A stretch of DNA of 64,000 nt from Bagarius yarrelli (Eukaryota > Chordata > Actinopteri > Siluriformes > Sisoridae): contig VCAZ01000120.1 of assembly GCA_005784505.1 (NCBI GenBank), positions 431,001 through 495,000 on the forward strand, read 5' to 3'. The notes beneath the pieces were generated by a model. That model was not told where the DNA came from. It saw only the letters and a program-made list of their open reading frames with translations, and did no database searches. This document shows positions 45,075 through 56,260 of this stretch, one piece after another. Each line of letters starts with the position of its first letter. Positions within the stretch are counted from its first letter, which is position 1. Position numbers and translations under genes: made by a program.

Positions 45075-45530
45075 CACTCTCACCTCTCTTCTTTTCCTTT
45101 CGGCTGTTCCCTTTTAGGGGGTCTCCACAGCAAATCATCTGTCTCCACCTCACCCTATTCTCTACATCCTCTTCACTCACACACACTAACTTCATGTCCT
45201 CGTTTATCGCATCCAGATACCTCCTCTCTGGTCTTCCTCTTTATCTTCTGCCTGGTAGCTTCATTTCTAACATCCTCCTACCGATATATTCACTATTCCT
45301 CCTCTGTACATGTCCAAACCACCTCAATCTGTGCTTCTCTGACTTTCTCCCCAAAACATCTAACATGAGCCGTCCCCCCTGATGAACTCGTTCCTAATCC
45401 TGTCCAACCTCGTCACCCCCAAAGAAAACCTCAACATCTTCAGCTCTGCTACTTCCAGCTCTGCCACCTGTCTCTTCCTCAGTGCCACTGTCTCTAATCC
45501 ATACATCATAGCTGTCTCACCACTGTCTCT
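45075..45530 (-). mobile_element. RTE-clade LINE fragment, 3' part of the reverse transcriptase ORF
   Basis: The minus strand translates to pieces such as VAELKMLRFSLGVTRLDRIR then RNEFIRG, and in another frame KVREAQIEVVWTC and VRWRQMICCGDPL, in the order typical for the C-terminal end of RTE-type reverse transcriptases (VAEMRMLRW / RWRQMICCGDP). A frameshift at a G run near 45380 and further stops make it dead. Confidence 0.87.
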
Positions 45531-45630
45531 GAACCATACATCATATCTGGTCTCACCACTGTCTCTAAACCACACCTCATATCTGGTCTCACCACTGTCT
45601 CACCACTGTCTCTAAACCACACCTCATACC
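45476..45630. repeat. About 36-bp tandem array grown inside the RTE fragment
   Basis: Units 'ctgtctctaaaccacacctc' plus 'atatctggtctcacca' repeat three to four times. The first unit overlaps the LINE's own codons (minus-strand YGLETV), so the seed is LINE coding sequence. A partial unit ends near 45625. Confidence 0.88.
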
Positions 45631-45696
45631 TTCACTCTCACCTTTACACACCTTAAACAACCTTCAGTTATATAATTCCCATTACTCTCATTTTTA

Positions 45697-46065
45697 TTCA
45701 TTCATTCATTCATTTTCTATACCCTCTTATTCCCTAATTCGGGGTCATGGGGATCTGCTGGAGCCCATTCCAGCCGCCTCTGCAAGGGAGAAGGGCAGGA
45801 GGGGTACACCCTGGACAGGTCGCCAGTCCATCACAGGGCCAAACATACACACACTCACACTCACTCCTATGGGCAATTTAGAATCACCAATCAATGTTAC
45901 ATACGTGTTTTTGGACTGTGGGAGGAAACCGGAGAACCTGGAGTAAACCCACGCAAGCACGGGGAGAACATGCAAACTCCACACAGAAAGACCCCTGGCC
46001 GGGAATCGAACTCCTTGCTGTGAGGCAACAGTGCTAACCACTAAGCCACGTGCTGCCCTCTCATT
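45697..46065 (-). mobile_element. Piscine tRNA-type SINE, nearly full length
   Basis: On the minus strand: 'gagggcagcacgtggcttag', B-box region 'gagttcgattcccggcc', 'gtgtggagtttgcatgttct', 'ggtttcctcccacagtccaa', 'atgggctccagcagatcccc', 'gaccccgaattagggaataa' and a (GAAT)n tail at 45697. Confidence 0.93.
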
Positions 46066-46420
46066 TTCATTTAGCTCATAATTTAACACTTAACTTTACA
46101 CTCATTTATGTCCTTTAACTTTATTATCTGGATTACTGAAACTAGAGGTCAGGATTATTTTATCAGCACTGTGAGCTCATCTATAAGAAACCTCGTTAAA
46201 CGAATTCGAATTATCGGTGGTCATTTAAACCAACATGTACACTTAAATTTAATGACTATTTTTATCATTGTAATTATACAATCTATCAAACTATACAAAT
46301 ATACAAACAAGACACCAAAAACAGATATATTTTATTTAAAAAAACACTTCCAGCACTTCCTGTTTGGTTGTTTTAGATTTCAATACGTTCTGTTTCATTC
46401 TATTTATACAAATAACTGTT
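46066..46420. other. Single-copy AT-rich stretch
   Basis: No recognisable element; a left fringe to the ETS-core array. Confidence 0.5.
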
Positions 46421-47510
46421 TTTGATTTAAGACTTCCTGTTTCAGCCTCGATCTTCTCAAGGAGTCTTCTTTCAGCTTCAAAGCTTCCTATTTCAGATTT
46501 ACAACTTTCTGTGTTATCATATGGCTCCCCAGGAGCTCCTGTATCAGCTTTAAACTTTTATGACTTTCTGCTACACACAAATTTTATGTTTCAACTTCAA
46601 GACTTCCGAATGTAAAACTTTCTGTTTTAACACAAGTCTCTTTAAGACTTCCTGCTTCAGCTTTAGTCTCTTTACGACTTCCTGCTTCAGCTTTAGTCTC
46701 TTTAAGACTTTGTGTTATAGTGTTAAGACTTCCTGTTTTAACTTCAGTCTCTTTAGAACTTCCTGCTTCAGCTTTAGTATCTTTACAACTTCCTGCTTCA
46801 TCTTTAGTCTTCTTAAGACTTCCGGTTATAGTTTAAAGACTTCCTGTTTCAGTTTTGGTCTCCTTAAGACTTCCTATTTCAGCTTTGGTCTCCTTAAGAC
46901 TTCCTGGTTATAGTGTTAAGACTTCCTGTTTTAACTTCAGTCTCTTTAGAACTTCCTGTTTCAGCTTTGGTCTCCTTAAGACTTCCTGTTATAGTTTAAA
47001 GACTTCCTGTTTCAGTTTTGGTCTCCTTAAGACTTCCTGTTTCAGCTTTGGTCTCCTTAAGACTTCCTGTTATAGTTTAAAGACTTCCTGTTTTAGCTTT
47101 GCTCTCCTTAAGACTTCCTGTTATGGTCTAAAGCCTTCCTTTTTTAAGTTGTTGCTCTACGTTGACCCGAATTTAATTCTTTCCTTTCTGCCCCCCTCTC
47201 TCGCTATCTCCCCCATTTTATTTCTCAGTCTTATTAATAAAGGTAAAAAAATGCCCAAAATATCTTCCTGTTTTAGCTTCAATCTCCTCAAGACTTCCTG
47301 TTATAGTTTAATGACGTCCTGTTTCAGCTTCAGTCTCCTCAAGACTTCCTGTTATAGTTTAATGACTTCCTGTTTCAGCTTCAGTCTCCTCAAGACTTCC
47401 TGTTATAGTTTGAAGCATTCTTGTTTCGGCTTCTGTCTCTTAGCACTTAATGTTACACTCTAAAGACCTTCTGTTTAATATGAAGGACGTCTTGTTTAAG
47501 TCTTCCTGTT
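46420..47510. repeat. ACTTCCTGTTTCAG minisatellite, block 1
   Basis: Units such as 'aagacttcctgtttcagctt' and 'aagacttcctgttatagttt' recur at mostly 20-25 bp steps, with a single-copy break at about 47150-47260. By eye, about 17 exact CTTCCTGT cores. The 202-codon open frame 46855-47463 (repeats of KTSCFSF-type) is a by-product. Confidence 0.95.
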
Positions 47511-47880
47511 TCAGCAACCAATAAAATCACAAACTTTCTGTTTCCATGTTTTAGTTCCAGAACTGATGAAACACTCTGTGAGGGGCTGTGATGTAGACGT
47601 CATCTTAAACCGACGCTTCGTCTCCATCAAGGCCAATTTTAATTAATGTACATCTGAATCTGAGCGTCTGGAGGTCGACAGGATAAGTTCAATCAGAATT
47701 ATCGCACCGGGAGCGTGGCTGGGTCGAGTCTCGTCTTGTAGTCGGCCCCGTTTCCTCTCACTGTTCAGGGCGTGAGCTTCAGACGCAACCTGGGTTGGAG
47801 ACAGGGTGTGTAACAGTCTCCTTAATTAAAAGGGGAGTGTGTTTTCACACAGCTACAAGGGGAGCAGATGGAGTGTGTGA

Positions 47881-47885
<5 letters not shown>

Positions 47886-47929
<44 letters not shown>
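47886..47929. repeat. (GT)n microsatellite
   Basis: About 21 uninterrupted GT units. Confidence 0.98.
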
Positions 47930-47930
<1 letters not shown>

Positions 47931-48063
47931 TGAGGATGAGCTGAAAATAATTATTGGAAAATTATCATTGCACTACGGACCTGTGTGACGTCCGAGCACG
48001 ACAAATACACAACACCGCTCCTTAATAAAGCAGAATAACACAGACGCTCATGTAGAAGCACAG

Positions 48064-48066
48064 TGT

Positions 48067-48105
<39 letters not shown>
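48064..48105. repeat. (GT)n microsatellite
   Basis: About 20 GT units with one 'atg' interruption. Confidence 0.98.
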
Positions 48106-48107
<2 letters not shown>

Positions 48108-48430
48108 GAGCCAACAATTTTTCTCTGGCTTCAATCCCATGTTCACACACAAAATCTCGTATTTTCTAATATTAGATTGAACTCGGTGCCGGGCGCTAAG
48201 GCCAATCTGTAAGGTAAAAAAGCGTACAAATAAACAAACGGGTAAATAAAAGTAAATACTTTTATAAATATTATGCAGATGAGATACGTAAGTTTTTGTT
48301 AGTTAGTAAAAGACAAAAAGTTTGTGGAAGTTTTTAAACGGAAATTGTTGTATTGTGTTATCTGAGACTGTTTGTTTGATGTAAAAATTAATGTGAAACT
48401 TTCTATTTCTGTGACTGTAAATTTAAGTCA

Positions 48431-49990
48431 TCAAGCAAATTCCGGACTTCCTGTTCCTAAATGTTTTTAGGTAACTAGAAACATTCCTGTTAAACTTTCT
48501 GTTTCGTTCGTTGCCAAGTCCTAACCTGTCACTTCCTGTTTCAGTGTCTTATTAGTCATTACATTTCCTGTTTATTGCTGTTGAAACATACAGAACTTCC
48601 TTTTTAAACCTATTGTCTATCCCAGACTTCCTGTTTCAGCATCTCATACTCCAGATTCAAAATTTCCTGTTTCGACTTCAAGACTTCCTGTTTCAGATTC
48701 AGAGCTGTTTCAGCACCTGTTTTTCCAAGACTGTTATAGCTTAAGTACTTCCTGTTTCAGCATCTCATACTCCAGACTTCCTGTTTCAGGTTGCAAGCCT
48801 TTAATACTTCCTGTTTTAACGTTGAGTTCCTACCTCAGCTTTAGCCTCTTTAAGACTTCCTGTTTAAGCATGCGTCTCTCCATGACTTCCTGTTACAGCT
48901 CTTAAATCTTTTTATCTTTTCCTGTTTTAGCCATAAGATTACGTTTATCAGCTTGCCAAGACTTCTTGTTTCAGCTTCCTTGTGTTTCTTTTTTATCTTA
49001 AACCCTTCCTGTTTTATCCTATGTTTAGCTGTTTAGCTCTGTTTAGCAATTTCTTCTCAGATTGAAGACTTCTGTTTCATTTTTAGGGTTTTTTTTTCAG
49101 AGTTTGTCTCTTCAACACTTTCTGTTTTAGCTTCATTAGTTCCTGTATCAGATTTAAGACTTCCTGTTTCAGATTCTGAACTTCCTGTGTCAGATTTAAG
49201 ACTTCCTGTTTCAGATTCAGAACTTCCTGTATCAGATTTAAGACTTCCTGTTTCAGATTCAGAACTTCCTGTGTCAGCTTTAAGACTTCCTGTTTCAGAT
49301 TCTGAACTTCCTGTGTTTCAAGCTTTAAGACTTCCTGTTTCAAGATTCTGAACTTCCTGTTTCAACCTCAAGACTTCCTGTTTCAGATTCAGAACTTCCT
49401 GTATCAGATTTAATACTTCCTGTTTCAGATTCTGAACTTCCTGTATCAGATTTAAGACTTCCTGTTTCAGTTTGCAGATTCTGAAACTTCCTGTATCAGA
49501 TTTAAGACTTCCTGTTTCAGATTCTGTTTCAATTCTGAACTTCCTGTATCAGATTTAAGACTTCCTGTTTCAGATTCTGAACTTCCTGTGTCAGCTTTAA
49601 GACTTCCTGTTTCAGATTCTGAGAACTTCCTGTATCAGATTTAAGACTTCCTGTTTCAGATTCAGAACTTCCTGTTCAGATCAGATTCAGAACATTGTAT
49701 CAGATTTAATACTTCCTGTTTTTCAGATTCAGAACATTCCTGTATCAGATTTAAGATTTAATACTTCCTGTTTCAGATTTAGAACATCCTGTATCAGATT
49801 TAAGACTTTCTGTTTCAGATTCAGAACTGTTTCAGCACTTGTTTTTCTAAGACTGTTATAGCTTAAGGACTTCCTGTTTCGTCCCTCTTACACTTCCTGT
49901 TTCAGCAGCTGGTAAAATCACAAACCTATTTGATGTCTTCAGTTCCAGAATGTTTTGTAAAAATTCTCTTTTTACATATGATTCACTTCC
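48431..49990. repeat. ACTTCCTGTTTCAG minisatellite, block 2, 21-bp unit
   Basis: The core at 49150-49680 is a regular array alternating 'acttcctgtttcagattcag' and 'acttcctgtatcagatttaa' at 21-bp steps, so a 42-bp dimer. By eye about 29 exact CTTCCTGT cores lie at 49081-50000, and about 10 more at 48431-49080. The minus strand is open for 86 codons (49083-49343) with a 7-residue repeat. Confidence 0.96.
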
Positions 49991-51414
49991 TGTTTAAACA
50001 CCTGGAACAAAGTGCATTGTGGGTATTCTGTACCTGTTAGTGTGGATCATTGTGCACACACACACACACACACACACACTTGTATCTTTACACTCTTTAG
50101 GGAAACTCAAAAGTTCGCCACACACTAAACACTTCTCTGAATTTCACATGCTTGCCGTTTTTCCCTGGAGAACACACAGGTTCTCACTCTTTGGCCTTCA
50201 CCCCCTCAGCCTAAATCACCAGTGTCCATTGTGGTGTTTACTGCAACACTGCCCCCAAGTGGCCAGAACCCCATCTGCCCTTCATAATTTAATATTCAGA
50301 ACAGATTCCGAAAGCATAAAAACCAATGATGTGGAGGAGGAAGACGAGGGAGAATCCGCTGAGCTCTGGTCTGTCAGACTGCATGAGGAACATACTGATA
50401 TGAGCTCTGTGTGTGTGTGTGTGTGTGTGTATGTGTGTGTAAAAGTAGGAAGACCTCAGGAGTAATAACACAGGAGGTATTTCCATCATGTGCTAGCAGA
50501 CACCGCTAACCTCGACCTCAGAGTCAGAGATAAGAGCTTGTTATTTCAGACTGAGCCGATGCTCACCACCAAGGAGTTACACTGGTGTGTATCTGTCTCT
50601 CTCATACACACACACACACACACACACACAAATACGGCAAATATTTTGTTAGCAATTGAAGTCTGTTTATTACAGTGTGTATCATTACTGCACAGTAATT
50701 TAACAAAGTTTTGTTTTCTCCTCCTCCAGCGTTTTTTTTTATCCATTTAACGAGATAAAATCAAACCCAAAATTTAAACAGATTTTAGGTTTTAGCTTCA
50801 GGACCTCCCTTTTTAGATTTAGAACCTCTTTTCAGATTAAAGACTTCCTGTTTCAGCAGCTGCTAAAATGACATTCATTTCCTGTTTCTAGTTACTTCAG
50901 TAAACAGAGATGAAATCAAACTCGGAAGCTCGGAAGTTGTTGGTCATGGTTAAAGTCCCACCACTGACGAACTGCCACTGTTGGGCCCCTGAGCAAGGCC
51001 CTTAACCTTTGTCAAAAGTGTTTAATAAATAAATATGTTTTTTGAGGTCATAGTGCACAGAATGTGTTAATTTCTGTGATCTATAGGAAAAGAGAACTGG
51101 CAACCTCAAACCTATAGAACAGGTGTGCAAACACGCACATGGGATTTAGTGTTTTATTACTATTAAACCAAACTACAGTTGTAAACACCCCCTAAGAGGA
51201 ACGAGAAACTCAAATCCAATGAGTAGAGCAAAACTCATTTTTACATACAATACATAAAACATACACAGAATCATTCGAGTCATTTTGAAACAGGAAGTTG
51301 TGAATCCAAAACAGGAAGTTGCAGTTTGATTTCGTTTTTATCTCAGTTTACTTGAGGAACTAAAATACATACAATATAGGAGACGTTACACATTTAAATA
51401 AAGTCTACAACATT
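49991..51414. other. Mixed stretch with microsatellites and a small array remnant
   Basis: CA/GT runs at 50056-50080, 50408-50440 and 50606-50630. Isolated ACTTCCTGTTTCAG units lie at 50830-50890, and inverse units (gaaacaggaagttg) at 51285-51325. A SINE fragment is at 50945-51010. No gene is visible. Confidence 0.6.
50945..51010 (+). mobile_element. L2-tail SINE, body fragment
   Basis: 'gccactgttgggcccctgag' and 'caaggcccttaacc' are clear; both ends are eroded. Confidence 0.72.
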
Positions 51415-51745
51415 CGGATGATTCAGAGATTCAGATGATTTAGTGATTTCGATGATTCATTGGTTTAGATTATTTAAATAATTCAGTGATTCTGATTATT
51501 CAGATGATGATTCAGATCATTTAGTGATTTAGAGATTTAGATGATTCAGTGATTTAGTGATTCCAATATTCAGACGATACATTGATTTTGATTATTCAGA
51601 TGATTCAGTGATTCTGATTATTCAGATGATTTAGTGATTCAGATGATTCAGTGAGTCCAATATTCAGACGATACATTGATTTTGATTATTCAGATGATTC
51701 AGTGATTCTGATTATTCAGATGATTTAGTGATTCAGATGATTCAG
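51415..51745. repeat. GATTCAGATGATTCAGTGATT array with 94-bp duplication
   Basis: Short units of 8-14 bp (gattcagat, gattcagtgatt). A segment from 51563 is repeated with no difference seen from 51657 over about 86 bp (period 94 bp), so a recent duplication. Opposite-orientation units follow at 52460-52595. Confidence 0.92.
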
Positions 51746-52459
51746 GAGTTGCCTGATTTTTACTGATGCATTTTTGACAGAGAACCTAAAGATACACAAC
51801 CAAAAGTCATAATGATGCGGTCACAAACTGATTAGTTGGCTATTGTTACGTACTTTTTACGATGATACTTACCAACGGAAACTACACGGTGTGCTAGATT
51901 ACACACACTCATTGTGTGGATGTATGTACAGTATCCAAAACAGCACCAGGATTTCCTCTGTTGTATAAAGCAAAGAAGACCTTCTGCAGGGAGACGGTGT
52001 TTCTGACACCTTTTTCAACTAACTGGTAACATAGATCCTTTTATAAAACGAGTCATGTAGATACCCTCGAGCGTCAAAAAATCAAAGAATCATAATCAGA
52101 ATTGCACTCTTGTCACACATTGTGACATCACATCCTGTTTTTATTTGGTCCTTTTGGACGTTTATATTTTAATCGGACGGCTCCAGAGTTCTTTTAGAAG
52201 CGGATCAAGACCCATCTTTTCAGCTTGTTTGATGTGCACCAGGATTCGGATGACAGCGTTCACACTTACTCAAATGACTCACCAATGAATGAGTCATCGA
52301 ATTTATCAAACCAAACACGACAAGAGTGAACGCAGCTTTGAACAGTGAAGCTCAAACAGTTCTATAGGTTTATGGAGGAAAGGTCTTACTGTGCAGTATT
52401 TTTATGTGGCTAACTAACTAACACACTGTACATCTATATTTATTTGCCTTTTGCCCTCA
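51746..52459. other. Single-copy spacer between two inverse arrays
   Basis: No repeats. Contains 'tttttacgatgatacttacc' and otherwise ordinary sequence. No open frame of note. Confidence 0.5.
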
Positions 52460-52595
52460 GGCAAATCTGAGTCATCTGAATCTTTAAAGTCACTGAATTA
52501 TGTAAATTTACAAATCACTGAATCATCTGTATCTCTAAATCACTGAATGATCTAAATCATCTGAACAATCAGAATCACTGAATCATTCTGAAGAC
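52460..52595. repeat. Inverse-orientation GATTCAG array
   Basis: Units 'aatcactgaatcatctg' and 'aaatcactgaatgatctaaa' are inverse complements of the array at 51415-51745. Confidence 0.88.
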
Positions 52596-52908
52596 CAGGA
52601 TGTTATACTGACCAAACGGTTTGAACTTAAATAGATTTAATCTAAAGCAAACACACACACACACACATGCACAAAAACCCTACACACAAACAACACATAT
52701 ACATACGCACACACATACAGAAATAACCTGTTGCCCATTTCTGTGTGTGACAGGGCGATGTGTGTGTGTGTGTGTGTGTTGCAGTGACTTGACCATCTGA
52801 TGAGACTTTGCAGCCTGTTTAAAACTTTAATAATTCAGCAGGCGCAATATGTTCAGACTTTCTCAGAGTACAGCCTGTGTGTGTGTGTTTAGTGTGTGTG
52901 TGTGCGTT

Positions 52909-52961
<53 letters not shown>

Positions 52962-53254
52962 GTGTGCAGAAACACACTTCCTCCTTGTCCAGATCCTCTC
53001 GACCTCATGCAGTGACCGAGTGCTGTTTTTTTTACTTCTTCAGTTCGAGGGAGGTTTCCTTTAATCATTTTCTTCAGGCTCCTCAGCGAGGCCCCGTAAC
53101 CACGGCAACAGAACTCCACATCCTGCCGCTTTTTCACCTTCACTGTCTCGCCTCACACAGCGTTTTCCTTCCTCACATAACCGAGAGCAGAAACGAGTGC
53201 AGACGCGTCCGAAATACAGATGTCTGATTTCACATGGCTGAGAAAGTGACCTTG
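52596..53254. other. CA/GT-rich stretch, then single-copy DNA
   Basis: CA run at about 52650-52668, GT at 52760-52779, and a long GT region at 52879-52957. 52960-53240 is single-copy and GC-richer. Confidence 0.6.
52879..52957. repeat. (GT)n microsatellite, interrupted
   Basis: Three GT blocks, the last with about 24 units, separated by 'ttta' and 'cgttaa'. Confidence 0.97.
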
Positions 53255-53403
53255 GAGGTGAGAGACAGAGAGAAAGAGACAGAGAGTAAGAGAGAGAGTG
53301 AGAGAGGGTGAGAGAGAGAGAGGGAGAAAGAGAGAGGGGGGGAGTAAGTGTGAGAGAGAGACAGAGAGTGAGAGAGAGACAGAGAAAAAGAAAATAAGAG
53401 ATT

Positions 53404-53430
<27 letters not shown>
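53255..53430. repeat. (GA)n purine-rich array
   Basis: A run of GAGA and GAGT units for about 175 bp with very few pyrimidines, adjoining the CTAT array. Confidence 0.96.
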
Positions 53431-53438
<8 letters not shown>

Positions 53439-53447
53439 AGAGAAAAA

Positions 53448-53471
53448 TCTATCTATCTGCCTGTCAATCCG

Positions 53472-53526
<55 letters not shown>

Positions 53527-53573
53527 GTCTATCTATCTATCTATCTATCTGTCTGTCTGTCTATCTGTCTGTC
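53448..53573. repeat. (CTAT)n array with CTGT variants
   Basis: About 30 units, with the CTGT forms at the right end, the same variant pattern as at 12705-13069. A short (CTTT)n follows at 53590-53611. Confidence 0.98.
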
Positions 53574-53694
53574 TAATTGTGCTTTGAAAGTCTTTCTTTC
53601 TTTCTTTCTTTAACCTTAGTGATAGAAAGGATTAGAGAGTGTTTTTTGTTCTATTATGCAGAACTGTGTGACACAGAGCAGAGTTCTGTGACCG

Positions 53695-53729
<35 letters not shown>

Positions 53730-54440
53730 TGTGCTTAATTCTCGTTCACTGATAAATAATCATCTTCTTACTTTCTCTTTGATCTCTTAACGTTCTCTTT
53801 GATCCATTGCTGAGATGTTGCTATAGAAACAATAACGTCTCTTTTGGCGCTGCTGTTACAGAGAACTAATCCAGACCTCCTGACCAATTAGCATCCAGGA
53901 GTTAACGGTTATGGTGTTCAGAAAAGGAGCTACAGATAAAAAAAAAACACTGAAAGCATAAATGTTCTTTTTCGAGGGTGTACTAACTTTTTCACAACAC
54001 CCATCCATCTTTCTGTCTGATTGGTGTCTATTCGCTTTTGCATTCACTCCTAATTTCTGCACTTCTCCGTTTTCCGTTTTCGGGAAATTGCAATTTCTAA
54101 GATCTCCACCGCTTCAGACGCGCCCCCTCACAAATTTACTTTCATACGCAGAAACTTTGCGGTGCTCCGAACTGGCGGTAACGTCCACAGATGCTATCAT
54201 TCCGCCGTCACTCTGGATTGATGGACGCGGATGAAAAATGGCCTCTGGAGAGAAATGGGTTTCGGCTCAGCTTTCGGCGGCGGGGCATAATATCAGAACC
54301 GCGTCAATCCTCCAGACGATGACTTCAACTCCACGTGTCACTATCGATTGCTGCATTATTCACCTGCGCTAATGCATCTGAGTGAAGGGACGAGGGGAAG
54401 CGCCGTATCAAACGTCACGTTAATCCATCCGGGCCGTACC
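53574..54440. other. Single-copy stretch with candidate conserved island
   Basis: A GT run at 53697-53727. 54000-54420 is repeat-free and CpG-containing. An open frame of 90 codons (53962-54234) has no recognisable domain. Confidence 0.45.
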
Positions 54441-54479
54441 AGTCACAAGACCGCCTGCGAGTGATGGACAAGTCTATTA

Positions 54480-55800
54480 TACCAGTGGGGAGAATCCGGG
54501 AAATGCAAAGAGACGTGAGGAGACACAAAGAGATGCAGGGAGATGTGAAAAAAAGTAGGGACAGAGAAAGATGAACGAATGAGAGCCATAGAGGGACAGA
54601 GGAAGACACAGAAAGATGTAGGGTGAGAAAAAAAAACAGAGACACATAGGCAGACATCAGGAGTCAAAAAGTGCCTTAGAAAAACAAGGCAAGATGTGAA
54701 GAGACCCAGAAAGACACAAGAAGAATTAAAAAGGATCTAAGAGACACAGAGAGACCAACAGAGACTCAGACAGAGACCCTGGGAGACAGAACTGATGAGC
54801 GTGAATCAGACAGGAAGATCCAGAGAGAATTACAGTGACTCATAAAGACTCAAAAAGATTCAGACAGACTCAGAGAGACAAAAGCAGTATTGGAGAGTCT
54901 TAGCGAGACCCAGAGACACAGAGAGAAAAACTCACAAAGACTAGGAGACACTAAGAGAATTAGAAGGACTTGGAGGGAGAAAGAAAAACACAGAATCTGA
55001 AAGATGCAGGTGGAAAATAGAGACACAGAGAGACTCAAAAAGAGTTAAATGTGGGGACAATTTTAAAGTCTCGGAAAGTCCTAGAAAGACTCAGTGAGAT
55101 TTAGAGAGACCCATAGACACAAAAAGAGAATTTAAAAGACTCACAAGGTTTAGTGAGATTAGGAGAGACTCAGAGAGACATGGGAAGATTTTTTTTTCAA
55201 TCAGTAGGTCTCAAAGAGATTTAGAGAGACTCAAGGAGATTTACAGAGACTATGAAATTTAGAGAGTCTCCGAGAGATTAAAAGAGACTCAGAGAGATGC
55301 AGAAAGAATTTAGAAGACTCAGAAGGTCTCAGAGAGATTAAGAAAGAGTCAGAAAGACACAGGAAAAATTTAAAAGCCACAGAAAGTCTCAAAGAGATTT
55401 AGAGAGACAGTAGAAATGTAAAAAAGACTAAGAATGTTTGAGAAATTTAAAGACACTCAGAAAGAAAAAGGAAGAATTTAAAAGACTGAGGTCTCAGAGA
55501 GATTTGGAGAGACTCCAGGGGATTTACAGAGACTGTAACATTTAAAAAGACTCATAGAGATTAATAGAGACTCAGAGAGACACAGGAAAAATTTAAAAGT
55601 CTCAGATGGTCTCGAAGAGATTTAGGGGGACTCTGAGAGATTAAGAGAGACTCAGAGAGACGCAGGTTATGATTAAAAAATCTCAGAAGGTCTCAAAGAG
55701 ATTTAAAGAGACTCAAAGAGACACAGAAAGAATTTAAAAGTCTCAGAAGGTCTCAAAGAGTTTCACATGTACAGAGACTCAGGGAGATGCAGGATCTCGG
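54480..55800. repeat. Large purine-rich degenerate minisatellite (GAGACTCAGAGAG type)
   Basis: For 1.3 kb the + strand is dominated by A and G, with recurring phrases 'agagagactcagagagac', 'acaggaagaatttaaaagac' and 'tcagaaggtctcagagagat'. In the right half the three phrases follow one another in the same order with a period of about 65-75 bp. Confidence 0.93.
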
Positions 55801-56144
55801 CCGGATGCAGTTTTAAGTTAATAAACCTAATAAAATAGAGTCGATATTCATAAATACGTCACTACACAAAAACTGTCTTTACTCACAGCTTCATCTTATT
55901 AAATTCCTCACTGTGTACCGTTTACTGGGATACAAATGTAGGTTTGACAATAAAGTTTTTTTTAATATTTAAATAACAGTAATTTCATGTCAACGTCACA
56001 GCGGATTAAAGCTGTGAGACGTGTCGAGAAAAAAAGATCTCAAAAAAAGCCAAAAGCGTGAAATAAAAGAGCGAGATCTGTCTTCAGACTGTCATTGGAT
56101 CAGACGTAAGGAGTTAATGGCTTTCTGTTATTTTCTCCAAACAG

Positions 56145-56151
<7 letters not shown>

Positions 56152-56183
<32 letters not shown>
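56152..56183. repeat. (CA)n microsatellite
   Basis: About 15 uninterrupted CA units. Confidence 0.97.
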
Positions 56184-56186
<3 letters not shown>

Positions 56187-56260
56187 TTAAAAATCTCAGG
56201 AAATTTCTCAATAATCTTAATCATGATATTTATGTTTTATTATAATGCAGTATTTACGTA

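Larger units (their letters stand above)
47511..48430. other. Single-copy stretch between array blocks, with two GT microsatellites
   Basis: 47570-47870 is repeat-free and CpG-containing. GT runs lie at 47886-47929 and 48064-48105. The rest is AT-rich. Confidence 0.55.

Noticed and set aside
45003..45368. 121-codon + strand open frame
   Set aside because: Antisense to the RTE-type LINE fragment, whose minus-strand translation has the family motifs.
46855..47463. 202-codon open frame on the + strand
   Set aside because: By-product of the ACTTCCTGT minisatellite; the residues repeat with the DNA unit and no domain is present.
48431..49990. CRISPR array
   Set aside because: Units are directly adjacent without unique spacers and the genome is a vertebrate's.
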